Shown here: one piece after another, positions 1-10,800 of the stretch | Layout of the letters: every line of letters begins with the position of its first letter | Position numbering within the stretch: the stretch's first letter is position 1 | DNA from: Pelobacter propionicus DSM 2379 | GTDB taxonomy: Bacteria; Desulfobacterota; Desulfuromonadia; Geobacterales; Pseudopelobacteraceae | DNA length: 64,000 nucleotides | Assembly: GCF_000015045.1 (NCBI RefSeq) | Contig: NC_008609.1 | Span: 2,489,501 to 2,553,500 of the forward strand | Reading direction: 5' to 3' | Notes under the pieces: model-generated | Seen by the model: only the letters and a program-made list of their open reading frames with translations | Told to the model about the DNA's origin: nothing | Databases searched by the model: none | Position numbers and translations under genes: made by a program

Positions 1-1774
1 AGGGGACCTTCTGGAGCTGAGCCTCGCGAATCTTGAAGCTCAGTTTCTCATTGCGGAAATCACCCTGGACCCTGATACCCGCTTCCCTGAGGTGCTCCAG
101 TACCCCCTGGGCATAGGGGATATGGTTGTCGGTAACGGTGACCAGCATGGCCTGAACCGGCGAGAGCCAGAGCGGGAAGTTGCCAGCGTAGTGTTCGATC
201 AGCACACCGATGAAGCGTTCGATGGCGCCCAGGACGACCCTGTGCACCATGACCGGGCGCTTTTTTTCGCCATCGGCCGCAACGTACTGCAGGTCAAAGC
301 GTTCCGGCAGGGTAAAATCGCACTGGATAGTAGCACACTGCCAGCGCCTGTCAAGCGCGTCTTTCAGCTTGATATCGATCTTGGGGCCGTAAAATGCGCC
401 GTCTCCCTCGTTGATCTCAAAGGAGCGCCCCGTATCCTTGAGAGCCGAGAGCAGCGCCTCGGTGGCCAGTTCCCAGGCAGCATCATCGCCGATGGATTTC
501 TCCGGCCGGGTGGAGAGCTCCATTTCGTACTCGAAGCCGAAGATGGCCATGACGTCGCTGACGAATTTCAGCACACCCTTGATCTCACCGTCCAGTTGCT
601 CCGGTGCGCAGAGAATATGGGCATCGTCCTGGGTAAAACCACGCACGCGCAGAAGGCCGTGCAGCACGCCGGCGCGCTCATGGCGATGCACCGTGCCCAG
701 TTCGAAGTAGCGCAGCGGCAGGTCGCGGTAACTCCTCAGATGGGACTTGTAGATCATCATGTGGGCGAGACAGTTCATCGGCTTGATGCCATAGCTCTGC
801 TCGTCAACCTCGGTGAAATACATGTTCTCGCGGTAGTTTTCGTAATGGCCGGAACGCTGCCAGAGTTCCTTCTTCAGTATCTGCGGGCCGAGGACGATGT
901 CGTAGCCGCGCTTCAGGTGCTCGCGGCGCTCGAAATCCTCCAGGATTGTGCGCAGCATGGCCCCCTTGGGGTGCCAGATCACCAGGCCGGCGCCCACCTC
1001 GTCGGAGAAGGAGAACAGGTCCAGTTCTCTGCCCAGCCTGCGGTGGTCGCGACGTTTGGATTCCTCCAGGCGGTGCAGGTACGCCTCCAGCTCCTTCTTG
1101 TCCGCGAAGGCCGTGCCGTAGATGCGCTGCAGCATGCGGTTCTTCTCGTCGCCGCGCCAGTAGGCGCCGGCGATGGAGAGCAGCTTGAAGGCCTTGATGC
1201 GCGAGGTGGAGGGAAGATGGGGGCCGCGGCAGAGGTCGGCGAAATCGCCCTGGCTGTAAACCGAAACCGTCTCTGCTGCCAGATCGTTGATCAGCTCAAC
1301 CTTGTAGTTTTCACCCATACCCGAAAACAGGCTGACCGCCTCGCTGCTGGAGAGCACTCTGCGCTCGATCTTCTGGTTGGCAGCCGCCAGTTCGGCCATC
1401 CTGGCTTCGATACGCTCCAGGTCTTCGGGAGTGAAGGGGGCGTCCATGTCAAAATCGTAGTAGAAGCCGCTCTCGATGGCAGGACCGATGGTCACCTTGG
1501 CCTGGGGGAACAGTTCCTTAACCGCCTGGGCCATGAGATGGGCGGCGGAGTGGCGGATGACGGTCAGCGCCTCCGGGCTCTTTTCGGTGATGATCTCAAC
1601 CCGGGAATCGTCCTTCAGCTCCGTCGAAAGATCGACCAGTTCTCCGTCCAGCTTCCCGGCAATGGCAGCCTTGGCAAGGCCGGCGCCGATGGAAGCAGCC
1701 AAATCAGCAATAGTCGAACCGGATGCAATCTCACGCTTCGAACCGTCTGGCAGTGCAATCGAAATAGATGACAT
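1..1774 (-). CDS. thrS: Threonyl-tRNA synthetase (C-terminus cut by the window edge)
   Basis: Class II synthetase that charges tRNA-Thr in the cytoplasm. Reading the minus strand from the ATG at 1774 gives [16 protein letters not shown], a typical N-terminal TGS domain (about residues 1-62). The second editing domain follows, with [12 protein letters not shown], where the HxxxH-type zinc site of the editing domain begins. The last visible residues at base 1 ([11 protein letters not shown]) belong to the C-terminal anticodon-binding domain, so about 590 of the usual roughly 640 residues are present. The gene lies downstream of tRNA-Val, co-directional with rlmD, and a terminator separates it from the tRNA. 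The start is supported by alignment with the family; the ribosome binding site is weak. Confidence 0.95.
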   Translation of the reverse strand, partial: MSSISIALPDGSKREIASGSTIADLAASIGAGLAKAAIAGKLDGELVDLSTELKDDSRVEIITEKSPEALTVIRHSAAHLMAQAVKELFPQAKVTIGPAIESGFYYDFDMDAPFTPEDLERIEARMAELAAANQKIERRVLSSSEAVSLFSGMGENYKVELINDLAAETVSVYSQGDFADLCRGPHLPSTSRIKAFKLLSIAGAYWRGDEKNRMLQRIYGTAFADKKELEAYLHRLEESKRRDHRRLGRELDLFSFSDEVGAGLVIWHPKGAMLRTILEDFERREHLKRGYDIVLGPQILKKELWQRSGHYENYRENMYFTEVDEQSYGIKPMNCLAHMMIYKSHLRSYRDLPLRYFELGTVHRHERAGVLHGLLRVRGFTQDDAHILCAPEQLDGEIKGVLKFVSDVMAIFGFEYEMELSTRPEKSIGDDAAWELATEALLSALKDTGRSFEINEGDGAFYGPKIDIKLKDALDRRWQCATIQCDFTLPERFDLQYVAADGEKKRPVMVHRVVLGAIERFIGVLIEHYAGNFPLWLSPVQAMLVTVTDNHIPYAQGVLEHLREAGIRVQGDFRNEKLSFKIREAQLQKVP

Positions 1775-1896
1775 TGGAGTACCCAGTTTAAAACCTTTCG
1801 CCGTCACCGGCAGTTACGACACAACTAACGTCCGAAGCACACAATCACGGGAGCAGCGCGTCCCGCCTGAAAAGCGGAGTAGTGCAGGCTCCTGAA

Positions 1897-1926
1897 ACAG
1901 AAAAGGCATCGAACCGATCGATGCCC
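1897..1926 (-). terminator. Rho-independent terminator after tRNA-Val
   Basis: On the minus strand an 8-bp stem (GGCATCGA with TCGATGCC, plus-strand 1905-1912 and 1918-1925) is followed by TTTTCTGTTT. It sits about 20 bases beyond the tRNA 3' end and should stop the tRNA transcript before thrS. Confidence 0.75.
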
Positions 1927-1947
1927 CGACACTTCCTGCTGCTGTAA

Positions 1948-2022
1948 TGGTAGGCGCGGGCGGTCTCGAACCGCCGACCTCTACCGTGTCAAGGTAGCGC
2001 TCTCCCCCTGAGCTACGCGCCT
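1948..2022 (-). tRNA. tRNA-Val (anticodon GAC)
   Basis: Cloverleaf on the minus strand: acceptor AGGCGCG pairs with CGCGCCT, then A and an encoded CCA. The anticodon arm is GCTACCTTGACACGGTAG with anticodon GAC, and the T arm is GGCGGTTCGAGACCGCC. The length is 75 bases including CCA. It lies between rlmD and thrS on the same strand. Confidence 0.95.
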
Positions 2023-2054
2023 GTAACCGAAAGCGAATGAGTTAATATCAGTAA

Positions 2055-3536
2055 TCATTCCGTATTGTCAAGCGCTTTTATCACTTTTTCCAGTCGGGCA
2101 ACGTTCTCCACATGCATGGTATGGGGAAACATGTCCACCGGCTGAACCTCCACGCAGACGTATCCCAAGCTTTTCAGCAGGTTGAGATCGCGGGCCAAGG
2201 TTTGGGGGGAACAGGAGACATAGAGCACCGTGCGCGGCCCGAGAGCGGCCACCTGCCGCAGTACTTGCTCGTCACACCCTTTGCGGGGTGGGTTGAGCAC
2301 GACCACATCCACCCCTTCGCCATCCTCAGCAAGCTCCTCAAGCTGCTCGGCCACGTCTCCCGCCTGGAAGACGCAATTGGAGATGCCGTTCATGCGGGCG
2401 TTCCTGCGAGCGTCCTCCACGGCCGCCTCAACCACCTCCACGCCGATCACCCTGCGCGCACGGCGCGCCAGGGTCAGGGCGATGCCACCGATACCGCAGT
2501 AGAGGTCCAGCACTGTTTCCCGTCCCGTGAGCCGCGCCCATTCGGCCACCCGTTCGTAGATCAGACAGGCGCCGTCGCGGTTAACCTGCAGGAAGGAGCG
2601 GGGAGAGATCATCAGGCTTACCTCGCCGATGCGCTCGGTGAGGTGGTGTTTCGGCGTGAGAAAGTGATCCACAGGCCCCATGATGACGTTTCCCTCGGAG
2701 CTGTTGACGTTCTGGGCGACAACCTCCACCTCGGGCAGTTGCTCGCGCACGTACCTGGCCAGGTGATGAATCTCGTTGTACGAGCGTCGGGCGGTGACGA
2801 ACACGACCATGGCCTTCTGTTCAGCCTCGGAGACCCTCACCACCAGGTAGCGCAAAAGACCGACCCTGTTGCGGGGGCTGTACACCGGCACCTTGAGCCG
2901 GGAGATGCCGCGCCTGACCACCTCCACCACCCGGTTGACCAGGTGATGATGGATCGGGCAATCGCACAGGTCGACCACGTCGTGGGAGGAACGGCGGAAG
3001 ATGCCTATGTACGGCTCGGCGTACTTGCCGGCGATGGTCAGGCGGACGGTGGTGCGATAATTGGTCAGGCGCCTGGGCGAGAGGAGCGGGTGAAGCTCTA
3101 TCCCATCCAGCCCGCGATAGGCGTCCAGCTGCCTGAGCACGAATTGCCGTTTCCACTCCGCCTGGTCACAGTAGTTCATGGCGATCAGCGGGCAGCCGAG
3201 ACAGTGGGCGCTCTCCCGGCAGGGGGGGCGCCTGCTGCGCAGGGGCGAGGCGACGAGAATTTTCTTCACGTGGCCAAAGGCCATGCGCTGGGCCACGTGA
3301 TCGATAACAGCCTGAACCGTATCCCCCGGCAGACCACCGGCGATCCTGAGCCCATGGTTCTCGGCGCAGGAGATGCCGTACCCCTCGTCATCCAGCCCCG
3401 AGATCCGTGCCTCGACGGTCGATCTAGGGGACAGCCTGACGCGGAGGGGGCGCTCTCCGCCCGGCTTGCCGCCCGCGGGACCTACCGTTCCGTCCCCCTT
3501 ACGCCTTGAACCGCTACTCTGTTTCTCTCTTTTCAT
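2055..3536 (-). CDS. rlmD: 23S rRNA (uracil-C5)-methyltransferase, RlmD/RumA type
   Basis: SAM-dependent methyltransferase that makes 5-methyluridine in 23S rRNA (U1939 in E. coli); whether this copy modifies exactly that base is inferred. The protein has 493 residues. An N-terminal TRAM RNA-binding domain (about 32-92) is followed by the iron-sulfur cysteines C106, C112 and C115, with a later cysteine in DLCDCPIHHH. The SAM site is DLYCGIGGIALTLA, then VVLNPPRKGCDE, and the catalytic cysteine is in VLYVSCSPQTLARDL. A basic, Ser/Gly-rich tail of about 30 residues precedes TRAM. It starts 6 bases after the rdgB stop, so rph-rdgB-rlmD is probably one transcript. RlmD and RlmCD-type paralogues are hard to separate by eye. 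Confidence 0.88.
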   Translation of the reverse strand: MKREKQSSGSRRKGDGTVGPAGGKPGGERPLRVRLSPRSTVEARISGLDDEGYGISCAENHGLRIAGGLPGDTVQAVIDHVAQRMAFGHVKKILVASPLRSRRPPCRESAHCLGCPLIAMNYCDQAEWKRQFVLRQLDAYRGLDGIELHPLLSPRRLTNYRTTVRLTIAGKYAEPYIGIFRRSSHDVVDLCDCPIHHHLVNRVVEVVRRGISRLKVPVYSPRNRVGLLRYLVVRVSEAEQKAMVVFVTARRSYNEIHHLARYVREQLPEVEVVAQNVNSSEGNVIMGPVDHFLTPKHHLTERIGEVSLMISPRSFLQVNRDGACLIYERVAEWARLTGRETVLDLYCGIGGIALTLARRARRVIGVEVVEAAVEDARRNARMNGISNCVFQAGDVAEQLEELAEDGEGVDVVVLNPPRKGCDEQVLRQVAALGPRTVLYVSCSPQTLARDLNLLKSLGYVCVEVQPVDMFPHTMHVENVARLEKVIKALDNTE

Positions 3537-3542
3537 CGACGT

Positions 3543-4166
3543 TTACTCCTGTCCCTCTCCAGCGCCACAGAAACCCGGGCAGCCACACAGGTACTCCCGA
3601 AACCCCCGCAGCGCCTCTCCACGATGGCTGATGCCGTTCTTCTCTTCCATGCCCAGTTCCGCCATGGTGCGCTGGAACCCGTCCACCAGGAAGAGCGGGT
3701 CGTAACCGAAGCCCCCCTCTCCCCGCTCCTGCTCCAGAATGCGCCCCCCGACCCTGCCGAAGAAGAGCCGCTCCCCGCCATCAGGTGTCACATACGCCAG
3801 GGCGCAGACAAAGGCGGCGCCTCTCCCCTGGGGAGGCATCCCGCCCATCTCTTCCAGCAGTTTGCGGTTGTTGGCTCCGTCACCGCCCTCCTCGCCGCTG
3901 AAGCGGGCGGAGAGCACGCCGGGACGCCCGTCAAGAGCATCCACCACCAGGCCGGAATCGTCAGCCAGGGCAGGCAGCCCGGTGAAGCGCATCGCCTCCC
4001 GAGCCTTCTTGAGGGCGTTCTGTTCAAACGTTGCGCCATCTTCCACGGTCTCGGGGAACCCCTCGAAGTCGGAAGCGCAACTGACCCGTTCCACGACACC
4101 CGACAGGAACGCCCGTATCTCGTTCAGTTTTCCGCGATTGCGAGTGGCCACCACCAGTTCTTTCAT
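3543..4166 (-). CDS. rdgB: XTP/dITP diphosphatase (RdgB/HAM1 family)
   Basis: House-cleaning enzyme that hydrolyses dITP, XTP and ITP to monophosphates and so keeps deaminated purines out of nucleic acid. The chosen start, [17 protein letters not shown], gives 207 residues. It carries the family substrate motif TRNRGK and the metal-binding block [18 protein letters not shown], followed by ARFSGEEG and FGYDPLF. Its ATG overlaps the rph stop (ATGA), a sign of translational coupling; a 12-residue longer reading frame would run into rph and is less likely. The Cys-rich C-terminus ([14 protein letters not shown]) extends a little beyond the usual end of the fold. Confidence 0.93.
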   Translation of the reverse strand: MKELVVATRNRGKLNEIRAFLSGVVERVSCASDFEGFPETVEDGATFEQNALKKAREAMRFTGLPALADDSGLVVDALDGRPGVLSARFSGEEGGDGANNRKLLEEMGGMPPQGRGAAFVCALAYVTPDGGERLFFGRVGGRILEQERGEGGFGYDPLFLVDGFQRTMAELGMEEKNGISHRGEALRGFREYLCGCPGFCGAGEGQE

Positions 4167-4882
4167 CCCTTGAGCGCCTCCCGCTGAAGATCGAACAGAC
4201 ACTGAATGCCGTCCATGGCCAGACTGCGCATGGCGTCCATCTGCTCAAGGGTGAACGGCTCCACCTCAGCGGTCCCCTGCACCTCGACGAAACGCTGACT
4301 GGAAGTCATGACGAAATTCATGTCCACCTCGGCTGAGGAGTCCTCGTCGTAATCCAGGTCCAGCAGGCTCTCTCCCCCCACGATACCCACGCTCACCGCC
4401 GCAACAGCCTCCCTGAGCGGGATCCGCTCCAAGAGCCCCCGCTGCTTCAGTGTTGCCAGGGCATCGGCCAGCGCCACGTAGGCGCCGGTTATGGAAGCTG
4501 TTCTGGTGCCGCCATCGGCCTGGAGCACATCGCAGTCGAGATAGACACTCCGCTCACCCAGTGCCGCCAGATCGGTGACCGCCCGCAGCGAGCGGCCGAT
4601 CAGGCGCTGGATTTCCAGCGTGCGGCCGCTCTGTTTTCCCTTGGAAGCTTCGCGGGACGAACGGGTATGGGTTGCCCGCGGCAGCATGGAATACTCGGCG
4701 GTCACCCACCCGGTTCCCCTGCCGCGCAAAAAGGAGGGCACCGATTCCTCAACCGAGGCGGTACAGATCACCCTGGTATCACCGAACTCCACCAGAACCG
4801 CCCCCTCGGCATACTTGGTAAAGTTTCTGGTTATGGCAACCGGCCGCAATGCCCGACTGTCCCTTCCGTTTTTCCGCACCAT
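4163..4882 (-). CDS. rph: Ribonuclease PH
   Basis: Phosphorolytic 3'-5' exoribonuclease that trims the 3' ends of tRNA precursors and acts as a hexamer. The start at 4882 ([15 protein letters not shown]) gives 239 residues, the normal family length, and follows a GGAGGG Shine-Dalgarno. Hallmarks are [41 protein letters not shown] and [17 protein letters not shown] (phosphate and RNA binding). The same frame stays open to 5146, but that stretch covers the separate zinc-ribbon gene on another frame and is not conserved. It is the first gene of rph-rdgB-rlmD. Confidence 0.95.
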   Translation of the reverse strand: MVRKNGRDSRALRPVAITRNFTKYAEGAVLVEFGDTRVICTASVEESVPSFLRGRGTGWVTAEYSMLPRATHTRSSREASKGKQSGRTLEIQRLIGRSLRAVTDLAALGERSVYLDCDVLQADGGTRTASITGAYVALADALATLKQRGLLERIPLREAVAAVSVGIVGGESLLDLDYDEDSSAEVDMNFVMTSSQRFVEVQGTAEVEPFTLEQMDAMRSLAMDGIQCLFDLQREALKG

Positions 4883-5006
4883 GCTGAACTCCCTCCATAA
4901 ACCGGATTGAACAGTTGAAGACCTCCCCAACCGCCAGTCGCAATCACGAACTGTGTCGATAAAATTGAAGCGTGTTCCATAACCTTTCAGCATGGGCCTG
5001 TCAAAC

Positions 5007-5041
5007 AAAAAAAGGGAAACCCGTCTCATGGAGGTTTCCCC
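5007..5041 (-). terminator. Rho-independent terminator of the zinc-ribbon gene
   Basis: Minus-strand stem GGGAAACC/GGTTTCCC (plus-strand 5033-5040 and 5014-5021) is followed by a run of seven T. It separates the small zinc-ribbon gene from rph. Confidence 0.85.
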
Positions 5042-5067
5042 TGTCGCACCGCGTATGTCGCTTAAGA

Positions 5068-5223
5068 TCAGCCCAGATGAGCCTTGTTGTTGCGAGCCCT
5101 GTTCACCAGGATGGTGGAATCGAGCATTTCTCCGCAACTGGTACATCTCCAGGCATCAAAGGAACGGACGAAATCGTAGAATGTCTCGGAAAACATGCGA
5201 CCTTTGCAACGTGGACAATTCAT
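5068..5223 (-). CDS. Small zinc-ribbon protein of unknown function
   Basis: A 51-residue protein, [15 protein letters not shown]..., with two knuckles, CPRC near the N-terminus and CTSC at residues 27-30. They fit one zinc ribbon of about 30 residues, followed by a basic tail ([11 protein letters not shown]). The start has a good GAGGGAGG Shine-Dalgarno, and the gene has its own terminator just after the stop, so it is probably monocistronic. Nothing else indicates a function; small two-CxxC proteins of this kind can bind nucleic acid or partner proteins. It overlaps only a non-genuine N-terminal extension of rph. Confidence 0.75.
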   Translation of the reverse strand: MNCPRCKGRMFSETFYDFVRSFDAWRCTSCGEMLDSTILVNRARNNKAHLG

Positions 5224-5282
5224 AGTGTGGCCCTCCCTCTGAGTGATAGTGTGTAAATAAAATCATCAAGTTACCTATTCAC

Positions 5283-5299
5283 TATCAATATGCGTGCCA
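5283..5299 (-). promoter_or_regulatory. Possible sigma-54 promoter for the zinc-ribbon gene
   Basis: The minus strand reads TGGCACG, four bases, TTGATA. The -24 box is perfect, but the -12 box has TTGA where the consensus is TTGC. Transcription would begin about 45-50 bases before the ATG at 5223. Large sigma-54 regulons are known in Geobacter; the mismatch in the -12 GC keeps confidence low. Confidence 0.3.
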
Positions 5300-5358
5300 C
5301 AAAGCAAACCGTACTCGCAAAAACGTGTCTTCCGCCCCCAATATGATCTGTTTTACAG

Positions 5359-5910
5359 TCAGTTAAAGTATTTTTTCAAAATATCGTATTTTTTCAAACC
5401 GATTCCCTTGACGAATATCAACTGATCCGGACGCATTTTTCCGCCATTAAATTGACGGAACTCAACGATCCTGGCGGCCAGAACTGGGCCGATACCGGGG
5501 AGACGATCAAAATCAGCACCATCCATGGCATTGATATCCAGGGGGAGTCCGAGGAGAACACGCTCCGTTGACGACAGTGATCCCGCTGAAATCACGAAGG
5601 AATTGTTCTGACTTCTGCTGAGACGGAGGGTACTGCCACTGGTGAGCGCAGGCAATGCGCCTGTTTTCAAAACAGAGTTCTCCCACCGCCAAACTGGTTC
5701 CACCAAGGCAATGGCGCTATTCGTCATTATATTGGCGGAAAAGGAGTAGATTCCGGGATGCCTGACATCGCCATCGATACGAACGGTTATTTTATGCGGC
5801 GCAGGATCAAAAAAAGCCGTCCGTGGCGCGCCACGCGCACTCAAACAGCTTTTTACAACAGCAGGCAACATAACAGCCAGCGCAAGCATGAGAACTATCA
5901 GGCGCTCCAT
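5359..5910 (-). CDS. SLBB plus helix-hairpin-helix (ComEA-like) exported protein
   Basis: 183 residues from the ATG at 5910, which has GGGGAGA as Shine-Dalgarno; longer starts up to 6027 lack a signal-like beginning. Residues 1-19 (MERLIVLMLALAVMLPAVV) form a signal peptide or membrane anchor. An SLBB-like segment follows (ITVRIDGDVRHPGIYSF), then a C-terminal helix-hairpin-helix pair (FDRLPGIGPVLAARIVEFR and IFVKGIGLKKYDILKKYF). The layout matches ComEA, the periplasmic DNA receptor of natural transformation, but the spacer between SLBB and HhH is long and no other com gene is nearby. Binding of duplex DNA outside the inner membrane is an inference from the fold. It lies 128 bases after cimA. 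Confidence 0.72.
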   Translation of the reverse strand: MERLIVLMLALAVMLPAVVKSCLSARGAPRTAFFDPAPHKITVRIDGDVRHPGIYSFSANIMTNSAIALVEPVWRWENSVLKTGALPALTSGSTLRLSRSQNNSFVISAGSLSSTERVLLGLPLDINAMDGADFDRLPGIGPVLAARIVEFRQFNGGKMRPDQLIFVKGIGLKKYDILKKYFN

Positions 5911-6038
5911 GGATCGTCTCCCCTGCCATTTTGAAGGCCAGCCTTCGGCGCCCCCCCCTGGCCGGAGAGCGACCGATGAAGGCAGTTCAGCCACCACAGC
6001 AGCCAGGGCGCTGTCGGCACGCATCATATCGGGACTAT

Positions 6039-7607
6039 CTATTCTTCCAGTTTGTGCAGTTTGTAGTCCAAGCTGTCGATCAGGGCGATGTAGGAGGCGT
6101 CGATGATGTTGTCGGACACCCCCACCGTGCCCCAGCGGTTGTGCCGGTCTCCCGACTCGATCAGCACGCGGGTCGACGAGGCGGTCCCCTGGCCGGCAGG
6201 CAGGACACGCACCTTATAGTCCAGCAGTTTGACCTCTTTCAGCTTGGGATAGAATTTTTCCAGAGCCTTGCGGATGGCGTTGTCCAGCGCATTGACCGGG
6301 CCGCTCCCCTCGGCGGCCGTGTGCTCCACCTTACCCCCAACCTTAACCTTGATGGTTGCCTCCGAGGTGGGGCGCTGATCCTCGCCCCGCTTTTCATCCA
6401 GCACGCGGAATCCGATGATCTGGAAGAATTTGCGGTGACTTCCCAACGCCTTCTTCATCAGCAACTCGAAGGACGCGTCGGCCCCCTCGAACTGGTAGCC
6501 GCGGTTCTCCATTTCCTTTATGTTGTCCAGAATTTCCAGGGTCACCGGATCCCGGCTGTCAAGGTCCAGGTTGAATTCCTTGGCCTTGGCCATGACATTG
6601 GAGCGGCCCGAGAGGTCGGAGATCAGCACGCGGGTGCGGTTACCCACAAGTTCGGGCCGCATGTGCTCGTAGGTCTCGGGATTGCGCTCGATGGCGCTGA
6701 CATGCACCCCCCCCTTGTGGGCGAATGCCGAGCTGCCCACGAAGGCCTGGCGCTTATCGGGCGGGATATTGGCCAGCTCGTAGACATAGCGGGACACGTC
6801 CTGAAGATTGCGAAGCTGGTCGTCGCTGACGCACTCGCGCTTCATTTTCAACTGCAGTGAGGGGATGATTGAGCAGAGATTGGCGTTGCCGCAGCGCTCG
6901 CCGAAGCCGTTGATGGTCCCCTGAACCTGCACCACCCCCATCTCCACCGCCTGCAGGGCATTGGCCACGGCGCACTCCGAGTCGTTGTGGGAATGGATGC
7001 CCAGGGGGGTGGAGATGCGGGTCTGGACATCCCCGATGATGCGGGCCACCTCAAAGGGCAGGGTTCCGCCGTTGGTGTCGCAGAGGATGATGCAGTCGAC
7101 CCCGGCCTGCTGGGCGGCCTGGAGGGTTTTGACGGCGTACTCGGGGTTGGCCTTGTAGCCGTCGAAGAAATGCTCGGCATCGTAAAAGACCTCCCCGGAA
7201 TGGCGCTTCAGAAAGTCCAGGGAATCGAAGATCAGCTCCAGGTTTTCTTCCAGGGAGATGCGGAGCGCCTCCCGAACGTGAAAATCCCAGGTCTTGCCGA
7301 AGATGGTGATCACATCCGGTTCCGCGGCCAAAAGGGTCTTGATATTGTTGTCCTTCTCCACCGCAACCCTGGCACGGCGCGTTGAGCCGAAAGCGGCAAC
7401 CTTGGCCTGGCGCAGCTTCTCCCTGCTGATTTCCTTAAAAAAAGCCACATCCTTGGGGTTGCTGCCCGGCCAGCCCCCCTCGATATACTGGATGCCCAGT
7501 TCGTCCAGCTTATGGGCAATCCTTATCTTGTCCTCAAGCAGAAGCGAGATATCCTCCGCCTGGGTACCATCGCGCAGCGTCGTATCGTACAGTTTCACAC
7601 GGCCCAC
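6039..7607 (-). CDS. cimA: (R)-citramalate synthase
   Basis: Condenses acetyl-CoA with pyruvate to citramalate, the first step of the threonine-independent isoleucine route described in Geobacter. The N-terminal TIM barrel opens with [16 protein letters not shown], the HMGL-like signature. [15 protein letters not shown] supplies the metal-binding HxHxD, and [13 protein letters not shown] is the second family signature. The C-terminal LeuA-type allosteric domain (from about residue 390) contains [18 protein letters not shown]. The GTG at 7607 sits 3 bases after GGAGGA; an ATG at 7652 and a GTG at 7598 are alternatives. The DTTLRDGTQ form and the length of about 522 favour CimA over 2-isopropylmalate or homocitrate synthase. 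Confidence 0.9.
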   Translation of the reverse strand: MGRVKLYDTTLRDGTQAEDISLLLEDKIRIAHKLDELGIQYIEGGWPGSNPKDVAFFKEISREKLRQAKVAAFGSTRRARVAVEKDNNIKTLLAAEPDVITIFGKTWDFHVREALRISLEENLELIFDSLDFLKRHSGEVFYDAEHFFDGYKANPEYAVKTLQAAQQAGVDCIILCDTNGGTLPFEVARIIGDVQTRISTPLGIHSHNDSECAVANALQAVEMGVVQVQGTINGFGERCGNANLCSIIPSLQLKMKRECVSDDQLRNLQDVSRYVYELANIPPDKRQAFVGSSAFAHKGGVHVSAIERNPETYEHMRPELVGNRTRVLISDLSGRSNVMAKAKEFNLDLDSRDPVTLEILDNIKEMENRGYQFEGADASFELLMKKALGSHRKFFQIIGFRVLDEKRGEDQRPTSEATIKVKVGGKVEHTAAEGSGPVNALDNAIRKALEKFYPKLKEVKLLDYKVRVLPAGQGTASSTRVLIESGDRHNRWGTVGVSDNIIDASYIALIDSLDYKLHKLEE

Positions 7608-7661
7608 AGTTCCTCCATGCCCCGGGATCACGCCACCCGGGAGCGTATGCATAGTTTTCTA

Positions 7662-7690
7662 TATGTATCGACTTTGACGCATTATTTCAA
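7662..7690 (-). promoter_or_regulatory. Possible sigma-70 promoter of cimA
   Basis: The minus strand reads TTGAAA, 17 bases, TACATA, about 55 bases before the cimA start. The -10 is only moderately good. The rest of the 228-base gap to the divergent DUF748 gene shows nothing else I can name. Confidence 0.3.
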
Positions 7691-7835
7691 CCTAAACAGG
7701 AACGACCGGCCCAAGCGCCCTGCCCTGGCCGGTGGAGTCAGCGCGGGGTCTTTACCGAAAAAAACGTACGCCGCAATATCCAGTTGTAGTATATAAACTT
7801 AGATGCACGTCATCGCCTGACATCCGCGAGGCCCT

Positions 7836-10800
7836 ATGTCAAAAAGAAGAAGAGTCATTCTCGTCTGCGCCGCGCTCTGCGCGCTCCTGCTCCTGTTCAG
7901 CGCCACCATCCTGCCGAAGATCGTAAGAAACAGGGCTGTGGAGGCGATCCAAAAAGCGACCGGCCGGACAACACGCCTGGAATCGGTCTCCATCAACCCC
8001 CTGACTCTGACGGTCAGCCTGAGGGGATTCGCCATGGATGAGCGGGGTGGCGGTTCCTTCGTCAGTATAGGCGCCCTGCGCGCCTCCCTGAGCCCGGCAT
8101 CCATCTACCGGCGTGCCCTGGTCCTGTCCCGGGCCCAGATCGACAAGCCCGTGATCACGATAACCCGCAACAGGCCAAACAGCTATAACTTCTCGGATAT
8201 CCTGCAGCGCCTTCAGGCGCACAAGAAACCGGAGACGAAGGGGGAGACCCGTTTTTCCATCAACAACATAACCGTTAACGGCGGTTCCATCGACTTCAAC
8301 GACAGAGCCGTGGAGGGGGGTAAGAAGCACACCGTCCGCAACCTGGAAATCGGCATTCCCTTCATCAGCAACATCCCCTATCTGGTGGAGAAATACACCG
8401 CGCCCCGCATATCGGCCCTGGTCAACGGAGCACCCTTCAGCTTTGCGGGCAAGATGAAGCCGCTGAGCAAATCCATGGAGACCTCGGTCCGCGTCGACCT
8501 GAAGCGGCTCGACCTCCCCCAGTTCGTGGCCTATTCCCCCCAGAAACCGGCGGCCACCCTGGCATCGGGCTGGCTGAGCATCGATACGGACGTGAAGTAT
8601 CGCGTGTTCTCCGACAAAAAGCCGGAACTGGTGGTAAGCGGAGTTGCCAGACTGGACGACACCGCCATCCAGATGACCAACGGCCAGCCCCTGATGAAGC
8701 TGCCGCTGCTGGAAATCAAAGCCTCCCAACTGGAATTCTTTGCCAGGCTGTTCCGGTTCTCGTCCATCCGTGTGGACGGACTGGAGCTGTTCGTCAGCCG
8801 TGACAAGGGAAGGAAGTGGATGTTTGAACGCTTGCTGACGGCGGAGAAGAGGGGCGATGAGCGAAAGGCTGCCGCGACGAAAACGGCGGCAAAGACAGGG
8901 CCGGTTCATCCGTCGCTTCAGATTTCCTCCCTCTCGCTGGCCAACAGCACGGTTCATTACAGCGATGCCACGGCCACGGGCGGTTTCAAGGGGGCGCTCT
9001 CCCGCATCAACCTGACCATGAGAAACATCGACACCGCCCTTGATAAATCCGCCGAATACGAGCTAACGCTTCTGGTGGACCAGGATGCCAGCCTGAACTC
9101 CAAAGGAAGCTTTTCGCTCACCCCCCTGTCGCTGAAGAGTTCCACGGCCCTGAAGGGGCTCAAACTGCAGAGGGGGTGGCCCTACCTGGCGCAACAGCTG
9201 ACAGCGCCCGTCAAGGGGACCCTGGATCTGTCCGCCGACCTGGCCTTCAGCAAGGAGCAGGGCTTGACGGCGGACAACGGCTCCCTTGCCCTGAGACAGC
9301 TCTCCACCCGCTACGGCAATGGAGACGGCCTGAACCTGGTGCTGTTTTCCGTAAACGGCGCATCCTACCGCCAGAAGGAGAACAGCCTGGAGATGGAGGA
9401 GGTCAGGCTGTCAAAGGGGTCCATCTCCGTATCCCGCGAGAGCGATGGTGCCCTCTCCCCGCTGTCGCTGATCAGGAAGCGGGGCACCACAGCAGCTGCC
9501 GGCCAACGCACGCAGGCGGCACCCCGCAAGCCTCAACCAGCTCCCCGGCCCTTTTCCTACCGCTTAAGGCGTTTTCAGACCGACAGGCTCAACCTGGCGT
9601 TCACGGACAAGAGCCGCGAGGAGAAGCCGCGCTTCACCCTGCGCAACACCGCCTTCTCCCTGGCAGATCTGAGCGGGCCGAAATTCACCCCTGCGCAGCT
9701 GCGCTGTTCAACCACCTACGGCACAAACAGCCCCATCAGGGTGCGGGGCAGCATAACCCCCCTCCCCTTCCGTTTCCGGGGCACCGTCAGGGTCGGGCGA
9801 CTGCCCATCACGGATTTCGAGGACTATTTCCCCGACAGCCTGAACCTCTCTGTTCTGGAGGGCTACCTGGACAGCACCCTGGGACTGGACATCACCCTCA
9901 AAAACGGCAAACCCTACGGCACCTTCCGGGGAAATGCCGGCGTGCGTTCATTCCACAGCGTGGACGCCGAAGCCGAGGAGGACCTGCTGAAGTGGGAGAG
10001 CCTGCAGCTGGACCAGTTCCAGGGAAGGCTTGAGCCGTTCAGCCTCTCCATCCGCCAGATCGCCCTGAACGGCGTCTACTCGCGCGTCATCGTGCGCAAG
10101 GACGGCACCCTCAACCTGCAGAACCTGGTGCGGAAGCCCGCACCCGTCGAAACAGCCGGGCAGACCACGGTGGCCGTCTCCAAGCAGGCTCCAAAAGCCA
10201 AACACCAGATCAGTATCGGCGCCGTCACCATCCAGGATGGGACCATCGCCTTCAGCGACCACCACCTTCGCCAACAGTTCACCAGCACCTTCCACAACCT
10301 GGGGGGGCGGGTCAGCGGCATGTCCTCGGACGACTCCAAATTCGCCGACGTGGACCTGCGCGGCAACCTGGAGAACCGCTCACCGCTGCAGATCACCGGC
10401 ACCATCAACCCCCTGCGCGACGACCTGTTCGTCGACCTGACGATCTCCTTCAAGGATATCGAACTCTCGCCGGTCACCCCCTACTCGGGCACCTACCTGG
10501 GGTACAGCGTGGAGCGGGGAAAACTGTTCCTGGACCTGAAGTACCACATCGAGCAGAAACAGCTTCGTTCGGAGAACAGGATCTTCATCGACCAGTTCAC
10601 CTTCGGCAACAGGGTGGAGAGCCAGAAGGCCACCAAGCTGCCGGTGCGCCTGGGTCTGGCACTGCTCCAGGACCGCAAGGGGGAGATCCACCTGGACGTG
10701 CCGGTCACCGGCCGCACGGACGATCCCCAGTTCAGCATCTGGCGGCTGGTCTTCCAGGTCCTGAAGAACCTGCTGGTCAAGGCCGCCACGTCGCCGTTCG

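Noticed and set aside
92-1771. 559-residue plus-strand open frame
   Set aside because: Antisense of thrS, whose minus-strand frame runs off the left edge. The translated plus strand has no recognisable domain.
2112-3509. 465-residue plus-strand open frame opposite rlmD
   Set aside because: Shadow of a GC-rich gene; the minus strand carries all RlmD motifs. The same applies to long antisense frames opposite cimA, korA, aspS, lepA, hrpB, the Lon-like gene and the hybrid kinase.
4882-5146. N-terminal extension of RNase PH by 88 residues
   Set aside because: It covers the zinc-ribbon gene in another frame and its terminator, is not part of the RNase PH family, and the ATG at 4882 has a good GGAGGG site.
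7839-8957. 372-residue minus-strand frame opposite the DUF748 gene
   Set aside because: No family features and no ribosome binding site; the plus strand has a membrane anchor and DUF748 segments.
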